64,000 bases of DNA. Source: Planctomycetota bacterium (GTDB taxonomy: Bacteria > Planctomycetota > UBA1135 > GCA-002686595). The stretch is taken from assembly GCA_014238415.1 (NCBI GenBank), contig JABABA010000004.1:62001-126000 (forward strand), in the 5' to 3' direction. How positions within the stretch are numbered: the stretch's first letter is position 1; every line of letters begins with the position of its first letter. The notes beneath the pieces were generated by a model, which was not told the origin of the DNA, did no database searches, and saw only the letters and a program-made list of their open reading frames with translations. A program made the translations under genes and the position numbers. Below, in pieces: positions 42,456 to 49,145 of this stretch.

Positions 42456-43618
42456 GGGGATAGCTTCTCCAAGCTCCTTGCGACCTTGTGCAGGGCATTG
42501 GCTGCAATGCCGATATCATTGGGAGTGGTTTCACGGGAAAAGGAAAAGCGTGCAATTTGGCGTGCCGAAGTTGCGTCCAAGCCCAATGCCAAGAGAGCTG
42601 GGCTGACCTCTTTCGATGTGGACTGGCAAGCTGATCCCACTCCGATGAAGACCCCGTGTTTTTCCAGATGATGCTGCCAGACTTCCGCTGGTGGTCCGGG
42701 CAAGTGCACCGCACAGATTGAATTCACGCATCCCTTCGTCTGCAAGATGTGCGCCCCGTCCATGCTGTCCTGATACACCAGGGAGATACCGGTCAAGGCC
42801 TCTTCCAGTTCGCGATGGCAGACTTCGGCGCTCTCCTTGAACGCTTGGCGACCCTCGTGTGCCAGATCTGCAGCCAGGGAGAATGCTGCGATGCTGGGTA
42901 CATTTTCTGTCCCAGGGCGCATGCCTTTTTCCTGCGAGCCACCAAAGAACAGTGGCCCAGTCTCTGAATTCGGGCCCATGACCAGTGCTCCCTGTCCCTT
43001 CGGTCCGTGAATCTTGTGGGCCGAAATTGCCAGACTGTCGATCCCAAGGTCTTCCAGGTCCAAATCCATCTTGCCGAGGGCCTGCACACCGTCGCAATGA
43101 AAGTGCACTTCCCCGCAGCGCGCCTTGGCCAGGCGGGCTAGCTGCTTTACCGGATAGTGCGTACCAAGCTCGTTGCTTACCAGCATCTGCGTCACCAGTA
43201 GCACCTCTTCGTTCATGCGCTCGGTGGCGTGATCCAGATCCAGTTGTCCATCGCGGGTCAGGCGGAGCGTCTCCACATCGAAGCCTTGCTTGGCTAGTTG
43301 AGCTGTCGCCAGGCGCACACTGGCGTGTTCGGTGGGCCCCATCAAGATGCGTCCAGGCCCTCGCTTGGGGACGCTACCCAGGATGCCCAAGTTGTTGGCT
43401 TCGGTGCCTCCCGAGGTAAACACGATGCCATTGGGCGCAGCGCCCACACAGCGCGCCAACTGTCGACGTGCGTGCTCCACCGTCTGTCGAGCCTGGATTC
43501 CAATCGCATGGCGCGAGGACGGATTGCCATGGACCTCATCCAGATGTTGAATCAGGCAATCGCGCACCCTGGGGTCCAAGGGGCTGCTGGCGGCAAGATC
43601 TAATAGGACAGGCTGCAT
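42452..43618 (-). CDS. Cysteine desulfurase, NifS/IscS type
   Basis: The ATG at 43618 (MQPVLLDLAASSPLDPRV) gives 388 residues; the 101 codons before it in the track ORF are not conserved. A PLP enzyme that mobilises sulphur from cysteine: HGNPSSRH, SGGTEANNLG, HCDGVQALGKMD, the PLP lysine in AISAHKIHGPKG, and the catalytic Cys in IGVGSACQSTSKE. The thiI overlap indicates that tRNA thiolation is its main task here; a role in Fe-S cluster synthesis is possible. Confidence 0.93.
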   Translation of the reverse strand: MQPVLLDLAASSPLDPRVRDCLIQHLDEVHGNPSSRHAIGIQARQTVEHARRQLARCVGAAPNGIVFTSGGTEANNLGILGSVPKRGPGRILMGPTEHASVRLATAQLAKQGFDVETLRLTRDGQLDLDHATERMNEEVLLVTQMLVSNELGTHYPVKQLARLAKARCGEVHFHCDGVQALGKMDLDLEDLGIDSLAISAHKIHGPKGQGALVMGPNSETGPLFFGGSQEKGMRPGTENVPSIAAFSLAADLAHEGRQAFKESAEVCHRELEEALTGISLVYQDSMDGAHILQTKGCVNSICAVHLPGPPAEVWQHHLEKHGVFIGVGSACQSTSKEVSPALLALGLDATSARQIARFSFSRETTPNDIGIAANALHKVARSLEKLSP

Positions 43619-43680
43619 GGGATCAGCCTTGCAGGATACCGTTGAAGAGGTGCCCTTGGGCGGGCTTGCGGTGTTGCCGA

Positions 43681-43698
43681 TCCCTTTAGGGAAAGGGA
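43681..43698 (-). other. Perfect hairpin at the carboxypeptidase-like gene end
   Basis: TCCCTTT-AGGG-AAAGGGA forms a perfect 7-bp stem with a 4-nt loop. It overlaps the TAA stop of the gene at 43686 and lies about 60 nt before the cysteine desulfurase start. No U-tract follows on the minus strand, so a terminator or mRNA-stability role is uncertain. Confidence 0.4.
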
Positions 43699-44666
43699 TT
43701 TGCCGTTCCGCCCCTTTGCACTGTGAGTGGTGTCTCCGCACCAGTGCCCCGTGCTCGCCAGCGAACGAGCCAGTTTCCTGCGGGCACATGGTTCCAGCGC
43801 ACCCGGCCTTCTGCATCAGTTTCAGCGGGTGGCAAGTTGGGCCCTTGGCCGTTGGCAGGGAGGGCCAGCACCAGAGCGCCGGCAATAGGCTCTCCATCTG
43901 CATTGCGCAGCATCCCGGCAATTGTTCCTGTATGTGTGATCAGCGGCAAGGGCTCAGGCCCCGGATGGGTCAGGCGCAGAGGGGATTCTCCCAGGGGTTG
44001 CAGGAGATCCCAATCGAGACCTACGGTTCCACCCTGTGCCAGCAGGCGCAGGGTCCAGGTTCCATGTTGCAGGTCCTTCACGGTGATGCGGGTCATCTCA
44101 CCGAGGGTGATTCGTCGGGGAGCGCGGTGAGTGGTCTGGGGCGCGCCCACCGGATCGAAGACCAGAACCATGTTCTCGGGTGAGTCGGTGGGTTGTGTCA
44201 GGAGCAGTTCGAGTTCCAGGTCCGACGAGGTCACGGCAGGTTGCTCCGGGGGAGTCACCAATTGGTTGCTGATTGTGATCTCCTGCACACCTGCACCGAC
44301 CTTTACCGTGACCTTGGTGGGTAGGCGGTGCAGCACCAGCACCGTGAGTTCCGCCTCGCCCGGCATGAGTTGGGGCAGCAGGAAACGACCTTCTTGATCC
44401 GTGCTGTCGCGACGCACTCGGGCGCCCTGGGTTGTGATCACCGTGGCGGCGGGGATCGGTTGGCCATTGACATCAGCAACGATGCCCGAGAGGTCCGTAT
44501 CTCCAAGCCCCAGATCTGGTGCCTCGAGAGCCTCGAACGGCGCGACCTCTCCAAATGGAGCTGCCTTGGGCGCTTCGCGGGTCAGGATCCAGATCACCGA
44601 GCCAAGAGCGAAGATGAAGACCAGTCCTGGAAAGCCAATGGTCAGATACCAGAGCGGGCGGTTCAT
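43686..44666 (-). CDS. Membrane-anchored carboxypeptidase-regulatory-like (CarboxypepD_reg) protein
   Basis: The internal ATG (MNRPLWYLTIGFPGLVFIFAL) gives 326 residues with an N-terminal anchor. Two beta-sandwich modules of the carboxypeptidase regulatory type are visible: GIVADVNGQPIPAATVITT ... EGRFLLPQLMPGEAEL near residue 60 and GMLRNADGEPIAGALVLAL ... EGRVRWNHVPAGNW near residue 265. Such domains are extracytoplasmic and probably bind ligand. The start overlaps the HD gene by 4 nt (ATGA). Confidence 0.78.
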   Translation of the reverse strand: MNRPLWYLTIGFPGLVFIFALGSVIWILTREAPKAAPFGEVAPFEALEAPDLGLGDTDLSGIVADVNGQPIPAATVITTQGARVRRDSTDQEGRFLLPQLMPGEAELTVLVLHRLPTKVTVKVGAGVQEITISNQLVTPPEQPAVTSSDLELELLLTQPTDSPENMVLVFDPVGAPQTTHRAPRRITLGEMTRITVKDLQHGTWTLRLLAQGGTVGLDWDLLQPLGESPLRLTHPGPEPLPLITHTGTIAGMLRNADGEPIAGALVLALPANGQGPNLPPAETDAEGRVRWNHVPAGNWLVRWRARGTGAETPLTVQRGGTANPFP

Positions 44667-45250
44667 TGGGATCTTCCTCGGTGCTCGGCCAGGCGGTTGT
44701 CGCTCAGCTCTTCCAGGAGGGCCGAGCGCAATTCTTCGCAGGGGGCGAAATCCGCGCATTCCAGGGCCTCCAAGACCCCGTGGAACTGTCTCAGATCTCC
44801 TCCACCGGCCCTTTCCAGCCGCAGCAGATGAACTCCTAGCTGCAGCTTGTCACAGATGTGCACAAAGGTCGCCTCGCGCGTCTCTTGGGATCCATATTCC
44901 TTGAAAAGAGCCTCTGGGAGGTCTCCCAAGGGAGTCACGAGTTCCTCTGCGAGGGCATCTTCCATGATCTTCTTGGCTCCAGGGGGCAGGTGGCGAGCCG
45001 CCGGAGTTGGCAGATCTCCCGAGGCTGCTTCTGGGGCATCGTGGAGCACCGCCATGGCGAGACACCGGCCGAGATCCAGGGGCGGTTCCACTTCTGGGGC
45101 CAGCGTCAGGGCCAGCCAGGCTACTCCGAGCACATGTCCCGCCACAGATTCGCCTCCTGGAGCCCCCGCCAGCAGCCAACCCGTGCGGGGCAGGACCTCA
45201 AGGGAACCCAGGGAAAGCAGGGCTTCGAGTCGTTTTGGGGGGAAGGTCAT
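44663..45250 (-). CDS. HD-domain phosphohydrolase (HD superfamily, YfbR-like)
   Basis: The ATG at 45250 (MTFPPKRLEALLSLGSL) gives 195 residues; upstream codons would overlap the tpiA region. Metal-binding signatures are the first His in SVAGHVLGVAWLAL, the HD pair in MAVLHDAPEAASG and the later Asp in VHICDKLQLG. YfbR-like proteins are dNMP 5-prime-nucleotidases; another phosphohydrolase activity is possible. It is divergent from tpiA with 122 bp between starts. Confidence 0.82.
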   Translation of the reverse strand: MTFPPKRLEALLSLGSLEVLPRTGWLLAGAPGGESVAGHVLGVAWLALTLAPEVEPPLDLGRCLAMAVLHDAPEAASGDLPTPAARHLPPGAKKIMEDALAEELVTPLGDLPEALFKEYGSQETREATFVHICDKLQLGVHLLRLERAGGGDLRQFHGVLEALECADFAPCEELRSALLEELSDNRLAEHRGRSQ

Positions 45251-45282
45251 GGGTTGCGTGGACGCTGCACCTGTGGCCCCCT

Positions 45283-45288
45283 TATACT
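45283..45288 (+). promoter_or_regulatory. Candidate -10 (TATACT) upstream of tpiA
   Basis: TATACT in the divergent region between the HD gene and tpiA fits the -10 consensus well. No good -35 is present at 17 nt (GGACGC). If used, the tpiA leader would be about 80 nt. Confidence 0.3.
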
Positions 45289-45372
45289 GCGCCGCTCGAC
45301 GGGTTGATCCAACAGTCTGAGCAAGACCTCTTGCTGTACCCCTAGGGAGCACCCCTGACCCCTCACGACCCC

Positions 45373-46143
45373 ATGCGTAAGCCTCTTGTAGCCGGTAACT
45401 GGAAGATGAACCTCGATCGCCGGGCTGGTGTGGAACTGGCCGGTGCGGTGCGTTCACATCTGGACGGATTGCAGGGGGTGGATTCTGTGATCTATCCGCC
45501 TTTCGTCTATATCGAAGAGGTGGCCCGGGCCTGCGCCGGGACTGCTCTTGTAGTGGGTGGCCAGAATATCTGCGATCAGGAAGTGGGCGCTTTTACCGGC
45601 GAGGTCTCTGGCGCCATGCTGCGTGATGTGGGAGCCACCGTTGTGTTGGTGGGACACTCCGAGCGTCGGCATGTGTACGGAGAAACCGATGAGCTGTGTG
45701 CTCTCAAGGTGAGGCGCGGTCTGGCCAGTGGGCTTGATGTGTGTCTTTGCATTGGTGAGACCCTTGAGCAACGAGAAGCGGGCCAGACCGAACAGGTTTG
45801 CAGCACTCAGTTGCATGGCAGCTTGAACGGTCTCAGCACAGAAGACATGGCCAAAGTGACCATCGCCTATGAACCGGTCTGGGCCATTGGTACCGGCGAG
45901 ACCGCATCTCCAGAACAAGCCGGAGCGGCCCATGCATATGTGCGTGGTGTGCTTTCCGGTATTTTCAATCAAGCCGTTGCGGATGCCACGCGCATCCTCT
46001 ACGGCGGTTCCGTCAAACCTTCCAACGCTGCTGATCTCCTGAGCGTCCCTGATATCGACGGGGCACTTGTGGGCGGTGCAGCGCTCACCGCTGAGAATTT
46101 TCTGCCTATCCTCGACGCCGCTGCTGAGGTCTGTGTCCGATGA
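45373..46143 (+). CDS. tpiA: Triosephosphate isomerase
   Basis: Interconverts dihydroxyacetone phosphate and glyceraldehyde-3-phosphate in glycolysis. All catalytic parts are present in 256 residues: Lys in AGNWKMN, His in VLVGHSERRH, Glu in AYEPVWAIGTG, and the phosphate-binding GGSVKPSNA and GALVGGAAL. The stop overlaps the secG start by 4 nt (ATGA), the common tpiA-secG arrangement. Confidence 0.97.
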   Translation: MRKPLVAGNWKMNLDRRAGVELAGAVRSHLDGLQGVDSVIYPPFVYIEEVARACAGTALVVGGQNICDQEVGAFTGEVSGAMLRDVGATVVLVGHSERRHVYGETDELCALKVRRGLASGLDVCLCIGETLEQREAGQTEQVCSTQLHGSLNGLSTEDMAKVTIAYEPVWAIGTGETASPEQAGAAHAYVRGVLSGIFNQAVADATRILYGGSVKPSNAADLLSVPDIDGALVGGAALTAENFLPILDAAAEVCVR

Positions 46144-46418
46144 CCCTACTGACTCCCCTTCTTTACATTCTGTTCGTCTTGTCCGCGATCATCCTGGTGG
46201 TGGTTATCTTGCTTCAAGAGGGCAAGGGCGGTGGTTTCTCTGATGCGCTCGGTGCCGCTGGTCAGCAGACTTTTGGCGTCAAAGCGGCTGGGATCCACAA
46301 GTTCACCATGGCTGTGGCCATTCTGTTCTTTGCCAGTGCTCTAGGCATCCACATACTGAACAAGGGTGCCAGTCAGGGCGACGGTGGGCTCTCCATCAAT
46401 GCCCCGGACGACGAGTAA
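46140..46418 (+). CDS. secG: Protein-export membrane protein SecG
   Basis: A 92-residue component of the SecYEG translocon with two helices (LLYILFVLSAIILVVVILL; FTMAVAILFFASALGIHIL). The cytosolic loop between them holds the family motif LLQEGKGGGFSDALG. Overlap with tpiA and position before yicC are typical. The acidic tail (NAPDDE) is unremarkable. Confidence 0.93.
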   Translation: MTLLTPLLYILFVLSAIILVVVILLQEGKGGGFSDALGAAGQQTFGVKAAGIHKFTMAVAILFFASALGIHILNKGASQGDGGLSINAPDDE

Positions 46419-46430
46419 CGGGAGCTGTCC

Positions 46431-47303
46431 TTGATACGCTCGATGACGGGTTTTGGGGCAGGTACCGCAGAAGGTGCCGGTCTTGCCGTGCGGGTAGAGC
46501 TGCGTAGCGTCAATCATCGTCATCTGACGATACAGTTGCGCATGCCATCGGGGCTGGCGTCGTTGGAATCGGAGGTTGAGGGCCGTATTCGCGGGCGGCT
46601 GTCCCGTGGGGCCATCGGGGTTGCGCTGACCATTACGCCCTTGACTGGTTCCGAGAAAAGCTTGATTGATCAGGATCTTGCTGCGCGTCTGTTGCAGGAA
46701 TTAGCCAGCCTGGCCAAGGAAGCAAAACTCCACATGCCTGATGCGGGTTCTGTGCTTTCCCTACCAGGAGTCCTGACCACCAGCGATAGCCCTGCTCCTG
46801 AGGATGTGGGTGAGACCTTGCTTGAGGCTCTGGACATGGCTCTCAGCGATCTTCTCAATGCGCGAGAGCGTGAAGGTGCTGCGCTCTTGGCGGACCTGGA
46901 GGAGAACCTGGTGCACACGGAGGATTTCGCGGCCCAGGCGAAGAAACTCATGCCCCAGGTGCAGGATCGCCACCAGGAGGCCCTGCGTGAGCGTGTCGGG
47001 CTCCTGCTCGGAGATAGCCAGGGAGTTTCAGAGCAGGATCTGGCCCGGGAAATCGCCGTGTTGGCGGATCGTCTGGATGTGGCCGAGGAACTCACCCGTC
47101 TCGATGCACATGTGGAACATTTTCGTGGCAAGTTGACTTTGGACGAGCCCGTGGGCCGCAGCCTCGATTTTCTGTCGCAGGAGCTGCTGCGTGAGGCCAA
47201 TACCCTGGGCTCCAAGTGCAATGATGCTCACGTCGCGCACTTGGTGGTGGAACTCAAGGCTGCTATAGAGCGCTTGCGCGAGCAGGTTCAGAATGTGGAG
47301 TGA
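46431..47303 (+). CDS. YicC/YloC family endoribonuclease-like protein
   Basis: A 290-residue protein from a TTG with GGAG 6 nt upstream. The N-terminal signature MIRSMTGFGAGTAEG and ELRSVNHRHLTIQLRMP is diagnostic; the C-terminal DUF1732 segment LDFLSQELLREANTLGSKC is intact. Enterobacterial YicC affects small-RNA decay. The gene is tightly followed by gmk, a conserved neighbourhood in many bacteria. Confidence 0.93.
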   Translation: MIRSMTGFGAGTAEGAGLAVRVELRSVNHRHLTIQLRMPSGLASLESEVEGRIRGRLSRGAIGVALTITPLTGSEKSLIDQDLAARLLQELASLAKEAKLHMPDAGSVLSLPGVLTTSDSPAPEDVGETLLEALDMALSDLLNAREREGAALLADLEENLVHTEDFAAQAKKLMPQVQDRHQEALRERVGLLLGDSQGVSEQDLAREIAVLADRLDVAEELTRLDAHVEHFRGKLTLDEPVGRSLDFLSQELLREANTLGSKCNDAHVAHLVVELKAAIERLREQVQNVE

Positions 47304-47889
47304 CCCTGTGACTGAAGCAGTACAAGGTGGCGGAAAGATGTTGCTTGTGTCCGGGCCCTCGGGGACGGGCAAGAGCACGATATGCAAGCGATTGGGTGAG
47401 GACCCGCGAGTTGTATTCTCGGTATCTGCTACTACCCGTGAACCACGAGCGGGTGAGGTCAATGGTCGTGACTATCAGTTTGTCAGCAAGGTTGGTTTCA
47501 GTGAGATGATCCAGGCAGGTGAGTTCATCGAGCACGCGGATGTGTTTGGCAACATGTATGGCACCCTGCGCGCTCCCATGAGGGATGCGATAGCAAAGGG
47601 CCTGGTTTTCTTGGTTGAGATCGACGTCCAGGGTGCTTTGCAACTAAAGACCCTCGATACTCCGGGGATCTATGTGTTCATCAAGCCGCCAAGTCTTGAA
47701 GTCTTGAAAGCGCGCCTTTCGGGCCGCGGAACCGAGTCTTCCGAGGTGCTTGAGCGGCGCTTGCAGAAGGCCGAAGACGAGATGCGTGAGGCTGGCAAGT
47801 ACGATCATGTGATCGTCAACAATGTGTTGGAGGATGCAGTGGAAGAACTGCGCTTGATCAGCGGTTTGGCGCAGGAGCCAACCTCATGA
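47293..47889 (+). CDS. gmk: Guanylate kinase
   Basis: Phosphorylates GMP to GDP. The 198 residues carry the P-loop VSGPSGTGKST, the GMP site SATTREPRAGEVNGRDY and EFIEHADVFGNMYG, and the lid IKPPSLEVLKARLSGRG. The ATG at 47293 overlaps the yicC end by 11 nt; a GTG at 47308 is an alternative. No rpoZ-like ORF follows, and the coaC start overlaps the gmk stop by 4 nt. Confidence 0.95.
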   Translation: MWSDPVTEAVQGGGKMLLVSGPSGTGKSTICKRLGEDPRVVFSVSATTREPRAGEVNGRDYQFVSKVGFSEMIQAGEFIEHADVFGNMYGTLRAPMRDAIAKGLVFLVEIDVQGALQLKTLDTPGIYVFIKPPSLEVLKARLSGRGTESSEVLERRLQKAEDEMREAGKYDHVIVNNVLEDAVEELRLISGLAQEPTS

Positions 47890-48422
47890 GTCGTATTCTG
47901 CTCTGCTGCGGTGCTTCTGCGGCCCTCTACAAAGCCTGTGATCTGGCCAGTCTGCTGACTCAGAATGGCAATCAAGTGCGCACCGCCATGACACTCAATG
48001 CTGGAAAACTGGTTTCGCCCCAGCTCTTTGAAGCGCTTACCTCACAGCCTGCAGCAACTTCTGAGTGGGGACCCGAACGGCGTACAGGGATGGATCACAT
48101 TGATCTGGCCCGTTGGGCGGAGAAAGTCGTGGTGGCTCCGGCCAGCGCAGACTTGCTTGCGCGCATGGCCCTAGGCGTGGCCAATGACCTGGTGACCACT
48201 ACGCTGTTGGCGGTGGATCGTTCTGTGCCGCGGCTCCTCTGTCCGGCTATGAACCCCAGCATGCTCTCCGCACCTGCTGTGGTGCGTAACTTGAGTCAGT
48301 TGCGCGAGGATGGTTGGCAGGTGCTGGAGTCGGAGGTGGGACACCTGGCTTGTGGTGAGGATGGACAGGGACGTCTGGCGGATCCGGGACAGATTGCCGA
48401 GGCGCTCTCCGCTCTCTCGTGA
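47886..48422 (+). CDS. coaC: Phosphopantothenoylcysteine decarboxylase (stand-alone CoaC)
   Basis: A 178-residue flavoprotein of the coenzyme A pathway (HFCD family). Motifs include CCGASAALYKACDLA, MDHIDLARWAEKVVVAPAS, the substrate-recognition PAMNPSM, and ACGEDGQGRLAD near the C-terminus. It follows gmk with an ATGA overlap and is followed by coaB with a GTGA overlap. In most bacteria the two activities are fused in one CoaBC (Dfp) polypeptide; here they are separate. Confidence 0.92.
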   Translation: MSRILLCCGASAALYKACDLASLLTQNGNQVRTAMTLNAGKLVSPQLFEALTSQPAATSEWGPERRTGMDHIDLARWAEKVVVAPASADLLARMALGVANDLVTTTLLAVDRSVPRLLCPAMNPSMLSAPAVVRNLSQLREDGWQVLESEVGHLACGEDGQGRLADPGQIAEALSALS

Positions 48423-49051
48423 ACCTTGGAAATAGCATGCGCATCCTGATTACCGCTGGACCAACTCGCGAGTACATCGATCCGGTGCGCTACCTTTCGA
48501 ATGAATCCAGTGGCAAAATGGGTTTTGCCTTGGCCGCCGCAGCCAGACGCCGGGGTCACGAGGTGGTCCTGATCGCGGGACCGGTCTGCTTGCCCACTCC
48601 CAAGGGGGTTGAACGCATCGATGTGATCAGTGCTCGGGACATGCTGAAGGTACTGCGCGATCAGTTCAAGGTCGCTGATGCTCTGGTCATGGCTGCCGCG
48701 GTGGCGGACTTCAGGCCGCGCAGACGGCTGCGGGGCAAGTGGAAGGCGAAAGAGGGCTCGGGCAAGCTCAACATCGAGTTGCTGGAAAATCCGGACCTGC
48801 TCAAGTCCGTTGCCCGGCGCAAAGGCGAGCGGAAGGTGGTGGCATTCGCCCTTGAGACTTCAGAGGGCAAGCGTCGCGCTCGGGCCAAAATGGTGGCCAA
48901 GAACGCGGACTTCATCGTGCTCAATGGGGTGGCCGCCCTAGGTGGGGACCGTATCAGCGTGACATTGCTGGATCGGGAAGGAAATGAGTTCGAAATGCTC
49001 CAGAGAACCAAGGCAGAGGTGGCTCGAGTGCTGATTGAGCTGCTTGAGTGA
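48419..49051 (+). CDS. coaB: Phosphopantothenate-cysteine ligase (stand-alone CoaB)
   Basis: The CTP-dependent step before decarboxylation in coenzyme A synthesis. From the GTG at 48419 there are 210 residues; the ATG at 48437 (MRILITAGPTREYID) is an alternative with GGA upstream. Motifs: ITAGPTREYIDPVRYLSN, SSGKMGFALAAAA, DALVMAAAVADFRP, the loop KLNIELLENPDLL and FIVLNGVAAL. It is separate from CoaC but follows it directly, so a two-subunit enzyme is likely. Confidence 0.9.
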   Translation: MNLGNSMRILITAGPTREYIDPVRYLSNESSGKMGFALAAAARRRGHEVVLIAGPVCLPTPKGVERIDVISARDMLKVLRDQFKVADALVMAAAVADFRPRRRLRGKWKAKEGSGKLNIELLENPDLLKSVARRKGERKVVAFALETSEGKRRARAKMVAKNADFIVLNGVAALGGDRISVTLLDREGNEFEMLQRTKAEVARVLIELLE

Positions 49052-49070
49052 AGGGGATTGTGGCCGAGCG

Positions 49071-49099
49071 TTGAATTGACCTCTCCTGGAGGGGATATT
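49071..49099 (+). promoter_or_regulatory. Candidate sigma-70 promoter for ftsK
   Basis: TTGAAT and GATATT, each 4/6 matches, are separated by 17 nt in the gap between coaB and ftsK. Transcription would start near 49106, 40-80 nt before the possible ftsK starts. It is a weak match, supported by position. Confidence 0.35.
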
Positions 49100-49145
49100 G
49101 GGGGCATGAGGGGGGGCTTTTGCCCTCTCGGCCGACGCGCGCCTT

